From assembly GCA_018829865.1 (NCBI GenBank), contig JAHJTR010000190.1, positions 1 through 9,653 of the forward strand: a stretch of 9,653 nucleotides of DNA. The letters are read 5' to 3'. Both the position numbers and the translations under genes were made by a program. The stretch comes from Patescibacteria group bacterium. GTDB taxonomy: Bacteria; Patescibacteriota; Gracilibacteria; UBA1369; JAHJTR01. Every line of letters begins with the position of its first letter. Position 1 is the stretch's first letter. The notes below the pieces were generated by a model. That model ran no database searches. It was not told the DNA's origin and saw nothing but the letters and a program-made list of their open reading frames with translations. Of the stretch, positions 1 through 6,606 are shown one piece after another.

Positions 1-22
1 AGCAGGGTTACAGCCCTGCTCC
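1..22. repeat. Palindromic repeat, copy 1 (inside thiE)
   Basis: AGCAGGG (1-7) pairs perfectly with CCCTGCT (14-20) around a six-base loop. The CC at 21-22 would pair with a GG expected just outside the window, giving the outer stem GGAGCAGGG. A related hairpin lies at 9592-9614. On the minus strand this copy encodes E-Q-G-C-N-P-A in the thiE frame. Confidence 0.7.
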
Positions 23-159
23 TTCTCAAAAACTTTATCCCGATACTGCAAAGCCACCGCCCCACCCTCAAGCAATTCTCGCGCTTGTTCCATCAAAGTC
101 ATTCCCCGACTTTCAGCAATTTCACTATTTGTAATGGCGTAAAAGCCGGATTTAAACAT
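1..159 (-). CDS. thiE: Thiamine-phosphate synthase, N-terminal part (runs off the window)
   Basis: Reading the minus strand from the ATG at 159-157 gives 53 codons with no stop before the window edge. The start of the protein (M-F-K-S-G-F-Y-A-I-T-N-S-E) and the stretch E-G-G-A-V-A-L-Q-Y-R-D-K at residues 31-42 match the first strands of the ThiE TIM barrel, whose family pattern is LYxITD followed about 25 residues later by GGxxxxQxRxK. ThiE joins the thiazole and pyrimidine phosphates to make thiamine monophosphate in the cytoplasm. Just after QYRDK the frame runs through a palindromic repeat that encodes E-Q-G-C-N-P-A. This is where the family normally has a loop followed by a helix, so it is either an in-frame insertion or the place where the gene is broken. 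The start lies 43 bases past the methyltransferase stop. No Shine-Dalgarno is visible. A TATAAT hexamer (plus-strand 175-180) sits upstream but has no clear -35. The function call is fairly firm; whether the gene is intact is unknown. Confidence 0.72.
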   Translation of the reverse strand, partial: MFKSGFYAITNSEIAESRGMTLMEQARELLEGGAVALQYRDKVFEKEQGCNPA

Positions 160-202
160 TCTATTTAGGCAATTATTATATTTATCATAACTATCTTTAT
201 AG

Positions 203-1396
203 CTATTCCCTCCCTACGTCAACAACCCTAAACCCCAAATCCCGCTCATCCTCATTAAACCCGGTCTCCTTCGGACACCAACTCTTCCCTACCATCAATT
301 TAACCTCATTAAACTCCCCTTTCTTAACCGGAATCCCAATCTCCATCACACCATCCTCTCTAACATCATACGATTTCTCAAAATCCCCGCATTCCACTTT
401 CAAAGTATCAGGATATAAATTTTCAGGACGATTAAAACAAATCAGCAGTTTCACCTCACCTCGATCAGCCAAAAATCGCATAACGGATGCCTTTCCACTC
501 CATCTACCGGCCTCCTCTCCTTCAAAATCATACCAACCACTCACAAAACATTTTTCATTTTGCAGCGTCAACGTTTCAAGGCGATCAACAGCCGCCTTGC
601 ACGAAGAATAACTCCTCCCCGCCACAAACGTCATCGTGCGCGCAAAAAACTTTTCAAAAATCTTGCTGCCGGCAATCCTCCGCCAAAAATCCGATTCAGG
701 CACAAGATCGGGAATAAAATTTTGATCACTAAAATGAGGTTCATAAACCAAACCAACCTTTTTAAGCAACCCGGCCAACCTACCCGGCGACTGCTCATTC
801 ACATGAATCTGCCGCTCAAAATCAGAACGCAAATTTTTAGCAAGCCCGCCATGTTGACGATTAATCCCCCTAAAAACCGGATAAACATAATCATAAAGCC
901 AAGTATTCGGTGCGGTGTTTATGATAATAATCCCCTCTAAAGTCAGCATCTTGGCGCATTTCTCAAACAAAACCTTCAGCTCATAATCATAAAGATGCTC
1001 CACAACATCAGTCAAAAAAATCACATCATAAAAATTCTTAGGCTCATCCAAGGCCTTAACATCCAAAACATCCAAAGCCACATTCCCCTTAAGCTCATCA
1101 GGAATTATCTCCTGCGCCAGCTCAATCGCAGAAAAAGCATAATCAATCCCCTTCACATTCGCCCCCCGCATCGCCGACTGAAGCACCAACTCACCCCGCC
1201 CACATCCAATATCCAAAACATTCATCCCCTTTTTAATTCCAGCAATCTGCAAACAAAGCTTAAGCCTGGGATCAACCAAAGCCCCATTAAATTTCACAAA
1301 AGTCTCATAGCCATCAAGATCATTCAAAAAATAATCTCTGGAGTACAAATTAGGATCAACCGATTTTATCTCATCCCCGATTAAGTCAGCTTCCAT
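203..1396 (-). CDS. SAM-dependent methyltransferase with C-terminal beta domain (glycan cluster)
   Basis: This is a class I methyltransferase of 397 residues. The SAM-binding motif I is V-L-D-I-G-C-G-R-G-E at residues 60-69, the acidic residue ending strand 2 is in K-G-I-D-Y (82-86), and the post-I region has D-V-I-F-L-T-D-V-V-E-H-L (124-135), as in the Methyltransf_11/UbiE-like families. Residues from about 283 to 397 form a second domain: G-W-Y-D-F-E-G near 287, R-W-S-G near 298, then W-C-P near 373 and D-E-R-D-L-G-F-R-V near 382-391. That order (GWxxxE, RWxxxxA, WxPxxxGxxxDxRxLGxxV) is known to me from C-terminal domains attached to glycan-cluster enzymes and is probably a beta-sandwich. 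The gene starts inside the end of the ATPase gene, overlapping it by 16 bases, so the two are probably translationally coupled. Likely job: methylating a sugar or chain end of the exported glycan. The substrate is not shown by the sequence. Confidence 0.8.
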   Translation of the reverse strand: MEADLIGDEIKSVDPNLYSRDYFLNDLDGYETFVKFNGALVDPRLKLCLQIAGIKKGMNVLDIGCGRGELVLQSAMRGANVKGIDYAFSAIELAQEIIPDELKGNVALDVLDVKALDEPKNFYDVIFLTDVVEHLYDYELKVLFEKCAKMLTLEGIIIINTAPNTWLYDYVYPVFRGINRQHGGLAKNLRSDFERQIHVNEQSPGRLAGLLKKVGLVYEPHFSDQNFIPDLVPESDFWRRIAGSKIFEKFFARTMTFVAGRSYSSCKAAVDRLETLTLQNEKCFVSGWYDFEGEEAGRWSGKASVMRFLADRGEVKLLICFNRPENLYPDTLKVECGDFEKSYDVREDGVMEIGIPVKKGEFNEVKLMVGKSWCPKETGFNEDERDLGFRVVDVGRE

Positions 1397-2580
1397 CCCG
1401 TTTTAAAATTAATTATACCTTCCTGAATCTTATTATTTTCCACATTAAAAAATATTTTCTTATTAACCCAATCGTATTGCTCGCTTATCGCCTCATTATT
1501 CAGCGCAATTGTAATAAAATATTTCCCACTCAATAAAGGGATTTCCTTAATCTCAAATTCATATGAGCCTTGAGGAGATGGCAGAGCAACATTCTGCCAA
1601 AAACTCGTCTCCCCAAAAAGATGATTTCCACGTTCATCATAAATCGCAACTCCGGCATTCACATTTTTCAGAGAAGTATCATTAACACGATAATTCACCC
1701 GAAGCCTCAAAGAATCACCCGGACAAAAATTAGTACAAGGCTTCCCATTTTTATCAAGCAACTGATACGCTTCAATAACAGCCTTCTTACTACTCAAATG
1801 AGACATATCCTGCTCATCTTTCAAAGTAGCGGCCGCAGCAATCTCACCTCCTTCATAAATATATTTATCGATAACCACGCCGGGATCACCACTAGCAACA
1901 ACTTCACCTTTCGAAAGCAACACACACCGATCACAAAACCGCCGCACAGACCCAATATCATGACTCACATAAATAATCGTCTTACCTTCATTTTTCAAGC
2001 GATGAAAAACATCAAAACATTTTTGCTGAAAAACCATATCTCCCACAGCCAAGACCTCATCACACAAGTAAATATCAGCATCAGCCTGAATAGCAATACT
2101 GAAAGCGAGCCGCACATGCATCCCTGAAGAATAATTCTTAATCTTGGTATCCATAAAATCATGCAATTCGGCAAAATCCACAATATCCTGATACTTCGCA
2201 TCAATTTCACCTCTAGTAAGCCCCAAAATCGTCCCATTCAAATAAACATTTTCTTTCCCTGTCAAATCAGCATTAAACCCCACCCCAAGTTCCAAAAAAG
2301 GCGAAATCATCCCATTAACCTTAATTTTACCTTTAGTTGGCAAGTAAATCCCGGCAAGCAATTTCAGCAAAGTACTTTTCCCTCCACCATTCCGCCCAAT
2401 AATCCCCAAGAACTCACCCTTTATAACCTCAATATCCACACTCTTAACCGCATCCAGCCTAGTATATTTAAGCCTCCTAAAAAAATGCGTAAAATGCTCC
2501 TTCAAAGTATCGCGCCTTTCATGCGGAATTTTAAAAGTTTTGGTAACATTTTTTAGAGAGAGAACAATTTCCTTATTCAT
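1381..2580 (-). CDS. wzt: Polysaccharide ABC exporter ATP-binding protein, Wzt type with C-terminal domain
   Basis: The nucleotide-binding domain occupies about residues 1-245. Walker A is G-R-N-G-G-G-K-S-T (62-70). The signature is the degenerate Y-S-S-G-M (150-154), typical of the Wzt/TagH/KpsT branch. Walker B is I-Y-L-C-D-E-V-L-A-V-G-D (170-181), and the H-loop is Y-V-S-H-D (204-208). Residues from about 265 to 399 are an extra domain with the layout of the Wzt C-terminal immunoglobulin-like fold (A-Y-Q-L-L-D-K-N-G at 271-279, P-G-D-S-L-R-L-R-V near 287, G-V-A-I-Y-D near 310). In E. coli O8/O9a and related systems that domain recognises the finished, capped end of the glycan before export. 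The length of 399 fits Wzt and is far longer than KpsT. The gene begins 3 bases after the permease stop. It powers transfer of a lipid-linked glycan across the cytoplasmic membrane with the neighbouring permease. Confidence 0.93.
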   Translation of the reverse strand: MNKEIVLSLKNVTKTFKIPHERRDTLKEHFTHFFRRLKYTRLDAVKSVDIEVIKGEFLGIIGRNGGGKSTLLKLLAGIYLPTKGKIKVNGMISPFLELGVGFNADLTGKENVYLNGTILGLTRGEIDAKYQDIVDFAELHDFMDTKIKNYSSGMHVRLAFSIAIQADADIYLCDEVLAVGDMVFQQKCFDVFHRLKNEGKTIIYVSHDIGSVRRFCDRCVLLSKGEVVASGDPGVVIDKYIYEGGEIAAAATLKDEQDMSHLSSKKAVIEAYQLLDKNGKPCTNFCPGDSLRLRVNYRVNDTSLKNVNAGVAIYDERGNHLFGETSFWQNVALPSPQGSYEFEIKEIPLLSGKYFITIALNNEAISEQYDWVNKKIFFNVENNKIQEGIINFKTGWKLT

Positions 2581-2583
2581 AAA

Positions 2584-3351
2584 TTAAATATTTTCAGCAA
2601 TATAAGCCTGTTTACGTTTAAAAATAAATAGTCCAAGTAAGAAGATAAGCGCGGTTACCCCAATTAAAATCGCCGTATCCAAAAAAGTCGGCAACTCATT
2701 TAAGATCAAAATTTTCCTAAAACTATCAATAATTCGAGCCACGGGATTCAAAAGCACATAAAATCTATATTTCTCCGGAATAATTGAAACCGTATAAATC
2801 ACAGGAGTAAGCCAAAATCCAATCTGAAGCAAAACCTCCCAAATATGTTGCAAATCCCTGAATTTGACATAAAGAATTGAGAGAATAAATGAAATCCCCA
2901 GCACCAAAAAGTAATACACAATCAAAAGCAGAGGAAAAATCAAAATCGCCCAAGACAAATCAACCGCGCTATAAATAACAAAAACAAAAACAACAATACT
3001 GTTCAAAAGAAGCGTAAGCAGCGATGTCATGGTAGCGGCAAGCACAATCAAATGCCGAGGAAAGTAAATTTTGGTAATCAGAGCCGCTTTATTGATAAAG
3101 GAGTGCATAGTAATCGTCGTCGCCTCCACAAAAAAATTCCAAAAAACCACGCCCACCAAAAGGTGCAGAGCGTAATTATCTATTTCAAACCGCATAAAAA
3201 AAGAAAAAACCACATACAGAATACCAAAAAGCATCAGCGGCTTAATCAGCGTCCACAAATAACCCAAGATCGAATTATTATAGCGCAGTTTAAAATCACT
3301 AATCGCAATCTCCCAAAAAATTCTCAGACTTTGTTTAAAGGATTTATTCAT
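2584..3351 (-). CDS. wzm: Polysaccharide ABC exporter permease, Wzm type
   Basis: This is a 255-residue ABC-2 type membrane protein with about six hydrophobic segments, near residues 33-53, 60-80, 103-128, 134-160, 172-190 and 226-244. Family landmarks are the amphipathic N-terminus with W-E-I-A-I-S-D-F-K-L-R-Y (13-24), the L-G-Y-L-W-T-L-I-K-P segment (29-38), the F-R-D-L-Q-H-I-W-E cytoplasmic motif (164-172), and N-P-V-A-R-I (202-207) before the last helix. The length and pattern fit Wzm/TagG/RfbA permeases that carry undecaprenyl-linked O-antigen, teichoic acid or similar chains. The start codon overlaps the transaldolase stop as ATGA, and the ATPase follows 3 bases after the stop, so the three genes are almost certainly one transcript. 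The sequence does not show which glycan is carried. Confidence 0.92.
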   Translation of the reverse strand: MNKSFKQSLRIFWEIAISDFKLRYNNSILGYLWTLIKPLMLFGILYVVFSFFMRFEIDNYALHLLVGVVFWNFFVEATTITMHSFINKAALITKIYFPRHLIVLAATMTSLLTLLLNSIVVFVFVIYSAVDLSWAILIFPLLLIVYYFLVLGISFILSILYVKFRDLQHIWEVLLQIGFWLTPVIYTVSIIPEKYRFYVLLNPVARIIDSFRKILILNELPTFLDTAILIGVTALIFLLGLFIFKRKQAYIAENI

Positions 3352-4046
3352 TTATTTTTTTCAGCATCTTTAAGAAAAATCTGCACAGTTTCTTTTGTGT
3401 AAGGATGCACAAGCATGGTTTGCACAAACTGAGGTGCAACAGTCACAATATGCGCTCCGGCCAAAATCCAATCGGTAATATTAATAGCCTCTCTGGTAGA
3501 AGCCGCAATAATCTTGGATTCAAGCTCATACTCATCGATCAAAGCCCTAAGCTTCGAAACCTCTTCAATGCTATCATAGCCCATATCATTGATCCGCCCA
3601 CAAAAAAGCGAAACATAACTGGACCCCGCAAGTGCCGCCAAAAATCCCTGTTGAGGACTCATAATGGCCGTACAATTCACCCTAATATCATGCTCAGTCT
3701 CAAGCGCTCTTATAACCTCCAAATTCTCAAGCTCACCATTAGGCCCATGCACAGGCACTTTAATCACAATATTCTCAGCCCAAGTTTTAATATCCTTAGC
3801 CTCAGCAATCATCGCCGCTTTGTCACCATTTTGAGTAAGCTCAACACTAAGCTCATAAGGACTAATCAACTCGGCAATCTCAATCATCGCAGCCTTAATA
3901 GCATCAGCGCCACCGGTCACTCCATCTTTAATCAATATTGAAGGATTAGTTGTAACCCCATGGCAAAGCCCCATTCTATGATATTTTTTTATCTCCTCAA
4001 TGTTACCGGTATCGATAAAAATAGGGAGTTTAATAGCTTTAGTCAT
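3348..4046 (-). CDS. tal: Short (TalC/MipB-type) transaldolase family protein
   Basis: This 232-residue aldolase-fold enzyme is slightly longer than the usual 210-220. It has F-I-D-T-G-N-I-E-E-I (10-19; Asp12 matches the conserved catalytic Asp), V-T-T-N-P-S (31-36), the Schiff-base lysine in I-V-I-K-V-P-V (Lys96), N-C-T-A-I-M-S (124-130), and S-Y-V-S-L-F-C-G-R-I (143-152). Phe148 sits where transaldolases have Phe and fructose-6-phosphate aldolase FsaA has Tyr, so a three-carbon transfer between sugar phosphates is favoured over simple fructose-6-phosphate cleavage. The final A-T-G-A overlap with the permease gene ties it to glycan export rather than to a pentose-phosphate operon. Inference: it may make a precursor for an unusual sugar in the exported polymer. 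A plain housekeeping transaldolase placed first in the operon is the alternative. There is no Shine-Dalgarno; the start follows a run of eight A on the coding strand. An upstream ATG in another frame is closed by a TGA at once. Confidence 0.85.
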   Translation of the reverse strand: MTKAIKLPIFIDTGNIEEIKKYHRMGLCHGVTTNPSILIKDGVTGGADAIKAAMIEIAELISPYELSVELTQNGDKAAMIAEAKDIKTWAENIVIKVPVHGPNGELENLEVIRALETEHDIRVNCTAIMSPQQGFLAALAGSSYVSLFCGRINDMGYDSIEEVSKLRALIDEYELESKIIAASTREAINITDWILAGAHIVTVAPQFVQTMLVHPYTKETVQIFLKDAEKNK

Positions 4047-4193
4047 ATTTTTTTTATTAACATCAATAAACCACAGTTCATCTTAAGCAATGTTTGAGCA
4101 GTTATCAATCATTTCGATAACATTCAACATATTATTTGAATAACGAAAATCAAAATACCATCAACGCCTTACCAATCCTTAAATTACAAACCA
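4047..4193. other. Divergent intergenic region, leftward (export operon) side
   Basis: This A/T-rich non-coding DNA lies between the two divergent gene groups. It must hold the promoter of the leftward transaldolase-wzm-wzt operon, but I see no convincing -35/-10 pair on the minus strand. The best is TTGAAT, 17 bases, then a poor TAACTG. One inverted repeat stands out: GTTATC at 4101-4106 and GATAAC at 4116-4121, nine bases apart. It could be an operator half-site pair or chance. No RNA gene was seen. Confidence 0.35.
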
Positions 4194-4210
4194 TTTCTTT
4201 GACAAAGAAA
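4194..4210. promoter_or_regulatory. Perfect 17-base palindrome over the -35 box (candidate operator)
   Basis: TTTCTTTG at 4194-4201 is the exact reverse complement of CAAAGAAA at 4203-4210, with a single central A. The right-facing promoter's TTGACA (4199-4204) lies at its centre, so a dimeric repressor bound here would block RNA polymerase. With only one central base it is too tight to be a stable RNA hairpin, and it lies upstream of the predicted transcript start, which favours a DNA-binding site over a terminator. Confidence 0.45.
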
Positions 4211-4226
4211 CAATAAATGCTATATT
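4199..4226 (+). promoter_or_regulatory. Sigma70-type promoter for the stalk-protein/glycosyltransferase genes
   Basis: A perfect TTGACA (4199-4204) is followed, after 16 bases, by TATATT (4221-4226, five of six matches to TATAAT). Transcription would begin near 4233, about 25 bases before the ATG at 4258. This leaves out the earlier ATG at 4217 and supports 4258 as the start. Confidence 0.65.
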
Positions 4227-4257
4227 TATATCCACTCTTAAGTAAAAGAATAAATTT

Positions 4258-6570
4258 ATGGAGAGAAAAAGCCCCAAAATCAACTACAGCTATCAAAAGA
4301 AAACCGAGCCTAATGACAGAAAAAGAAAAAATACCAATGACAATAGTTATAAGCTTGTTATTCCTAAAACATCTAAAAAAGAAGTTCCTTCTGAAAGGGA
4401 AATAACTACAACCGAAGCAGAAAATAATTCTGGTTACATTTCGGAACTAATCACCTCTTTTACCGAATATATGAGGCAGATTCTAGCAAATGAAGGAAAT
4501 AAAGAACATACAAGAGTTATCGGTTTTACAAGACAACAACTAATGCTCGTATTAGGTTCAATTTTAGTTGGAGTAGTTGAAATAGGAGGATGTTTACCCA
4601 AATGGGATGTTATCGGCAGACCTTGCGACACAACATTTCACAGTTGCTCAGCACCGGGCAAAATACATCAAAGAATGTCAGCCTGCCTACCCGCCTCCGA
4701 CATCAAAAATAACAGCAATAAAACAGGTGAAAAAGTCGATGGCAGATGTGCTGAGTTTCCCCATCCCTTATGCAACACAAAAAACGACGACTGCAAAACC
4801 ATTAAAGAAGATAGCACCTGTATCAAATTTGCCATAAGACAAGGAAAAGAAACAATTTTTACTATAATCACTAAAAACGGAACCGGCTCAACTCCCCCTT
4901 CAACCAAAGAAACAGACGGTTATTGTCTCACAGAATCTGAAGCCTATGGACAAGTACACCTATGTACATATCCCGAAGATCCAAATACAGACGAAAACGC
5001 CGCAGCTCGTCCATGCCCAAAAACACAGCCATATTGCATAATGAACGTTTGCCAAAAAAATAATCCCAATCCGAGAGAATTTGCTTCACCACGAGAAATA
5101 ATGGCTGATGAAGATTTATTTAAAGATGAAAACACAATCAATCCTGAAGAAAAAACAACCGATGAAGAATACAACAACGAAGGTAAAACAGCTGAATACA
5201 CAGACGGAGGAGAATACACCGACAGCGACGAACAAACCGAAAGAGAACCATTAAGACCGGAGTTCATTCAACCAATCGATGGCATACCTGAACCTATAAA
5301 AGAAGAAGCCACAGCTACCCCCGAACCACCAAAAGAAGAACAAGCAAAAGACGCCGGTCCGGAAATAACACCGGAAGAACAAAAAACAGAACCACGCCTT
5401 GAACCCCAAAAAGAACCAATCCCCGAGGAAGTGCACCCGGAAGCAGGTCCGGAGCCACAACCCGAACCACAACCCGAACCACAACCCGAACCACAACCCG
5501 AGCCACAACCCGAACCACAACCCGAACCACAACCCGAACCACAACCCGAACCACAACCCGAACCACAACCCGAACCACAGCCCGAGCCACAACCCGAGCC
5601 ACAATGTCTTCAAGGTCAAACTCGTGCTTGTTACAATGGCCCAACAACAACACGCAAAGTTGGTGAATGCAAGGATGGCATACAACAATGTCAACAAGGC
5701 AAGTGGACCACTTCCTGCACAGGCGAAGTTACTCCAACAAAAGAAACTTGTGACAACAAAGACAATAACTGCGATGGAAAAATTGATGACAACAATCCAG
5801 GAGGTGGCGCTAGCTGCAACACCGGAGAAAAAGGCGAATGTGCAACAGGAACTCAAACATGCGACCAAGGAACAATAAAGTGTGTTAGAAATAATCCACC
5901 TAAAACTGAAACCTGCAACAACAAAGATGATAATTGCGATGGCCTTATTGACGAAAATAATCCGGGCGGAAATCAAAGCTGCACAGGAACAAATGGCGCT
6001 TCAGGTAAAACAGAATGTAGTAATGGCACTTACACATGCATAATAGATTCCCCAATTTGTGACCCTGTTCAATATCCCAAAACCGATCTAACCAAGGCAG
6101 ACATGCGCATGGAATCAGTAACTACAAGCACAATCTATGGTTGCCTTAAGCATCATTCCCCTGAATGCAAAATATCAGCATATGATTCATCCTCAAAGTC
6201 ACAAAAAATAGTATTCGGTATTCCACAAATAGCCTGCAATATTGGCAATCAGCCATTAGTTGCAGAAATATTTACTAAGGATCAAACACCGGCAGGAACA
6301 TGGAGAGTATTTATTGATAAAAATAACGGTAACATCGATCGAAATTCAATAAGTTTAACAATAGGCAATGCTTATCCTATAACAGGCCAACAAAAACCCG
6401 GCATCGATTTATTGTCACTCACCACAATTATTCCAACACCTCGAAACGACATATCTTGTACTACAATCCCGGTAATTTGCCCGACTCATCATATTTCATT
6501 TGTATATCCACCTTGTACCAACAAAACAGGTTGCTATTCTAAATTCACAATCAAACTAACTAAACCCTAA
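4258..6570 (+). CDS. Membrane-anchored Cys-rich stalk protein with PEPQ repeats and MopE-like metal-binding motifs
   Basis: This is a 770-residue protein not recognised as a whole. In order: a charged, probably cytoplasmic head (1-92); one hydrophobic segment (about 93-114, ending I-G-G-C-L-P); a Cys-rich domain with twelve Cys between 123 and 265; an acidic, Pro/Glu-rich linker (270-397); thirteen exact PEPQ repeats (398-449); then Cys-rich modules with two C-D/N-N-K-D-D/N-N-C-D-G-x-I-D motifs (about 498-511 and 553-566). These motifs match the putative metal-binding repeat of MopE-type proteins, known in myxobacteria and others. A Cys-containing C-terminal domain (about 601-770) has no family I can name. 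Cysteines in even spacing suggest disulfides outside the membrane. The likely form is a type II anchored surface stalk carrying a metal-stabilised head. Alternatively it is a lipoprotein cleaved before Cys112, if a later start such as Met72 is used. Its base composition lacks the strand bias of its neighbours. Confidence 0.75.
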   Translation: MERKSPKINYSYQKKTEPNDRKRKNTNDNSYKLVIPKTSKKEVPSEREITTTEAENNSGYISELITSFTEYMRQILANEGNKEHTRVIGFTRQQLMLVLGSILVGVVEIGGCLPKWDVIGRPCDTTFHSCSAPGKIHQRMSACLPASDIKNNSNKTGEKVDGRCAEFPHPLCNTKNDDCKTIKEDSTCIKFAIRQGKETIFTIITKNGTGSTPPSTKETDGYCLTESEAYGQVHLCTYPEDPNTDENAAARPCPKTQPYCIMNVCQKNNPNPREFASPREIMADEDLFKDENTINPEEKTTDEEYNNEGKTAEYTDGGEYTDSDEQTEREPLRPEFIQPIDGIPEPIKEEATATPEPPKEEQAKDAGPEITPEEQKTEPRLEPQKEPIPEEVHPEAGPEPQPEPQPEPQPEPQPEPQPEPQPEPQPEPQPEPQPEPQPEPQPEPQPEPQCLQGQTRACYNGPTTTRKVGECKDGIQQCQQGKWTTSCTGEVTPTKETCDNKDNNCDGKIDDNNPGGGASCNTGEKGECATGTQTCDQGTIKCVRNNPPKTETCNNKDDNCDGLIDENNPGGNQSCTGTNGASGKTECSNGTYTCIIDSPICDPVQYPKTDLTKADMRMESVTTSTIYGCLKHHSPECKISAYDSSSKSQKIVFGIPQIACNIGNQPLVAEIFTKDQTPAGTWRVFIDKNNGNIDRNSISLTIGNAYPITGQQKPGIDLLSLTTIIPTPRNDISCTTIPVICPTHHISFVYPPCTNKTGCYSKFTIKLTKP
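5449..5604 (+). repeat. Thirteen-copy 12-base tandem repeat encoding PEPQ
   Basis: Thirteen back-to-back units of CCCGAACCACAA run from 5449 to 5604, each encoding Pro-Glu-Pro-Gln. Units differ only at few positions: the first is CCGGAGCCACAA, units 5, 12 and 13 use GAG, and unit 11 ends in CAG. The unit length is a multiple of three, so copy-number changes alter stalk length without a frameshift. The alternating proline should keep the chain extended. Confidence 0.97.
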
Positions 6571-6606
6571 ATCTCAAAAACCACCTCCCCCAAAAACCAA
6601 TAAAAA

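Noticed and set aside
3348..3351. TGA as a sense codon (glycine), as in Gracilibacteria/Absconditabacteria
   Set aside because: The transaldolase ends at its normal length on this TGA, in an ATGA overlap with the next start, and glycines in all genes use GGN codons.
3348..4046. Fructose-6-phosphate aldolase (FsaA) instead of transaldolase
   Set aside because: The diagnostic position is Phe148, not Tyr, in S-Y-V-S-L-F-C-G-R. This points to transaldolase, though activity is not proven.
4217..4405. Alternative 62-codon plus-strand gene starting at 4217
   Set aside because: It overlaps the -10 region, starts upstream of the predicted transcript start, and has no recognisable features.
5449..5604. 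Possible CRISPR-like array
   Set aside because: The 12-base units are directly adjacent with no spacers and encode PEPQ in a long open frame.
5251..5976. Long minus-strand open frame of 241 codons rich in Gly-Leu-Trp-Phe repeats
   Set aside because: It is the mirror of the PEPQ repeat region. The plus-strand frame has recognisable domains, a promoter and conserved cysteines.
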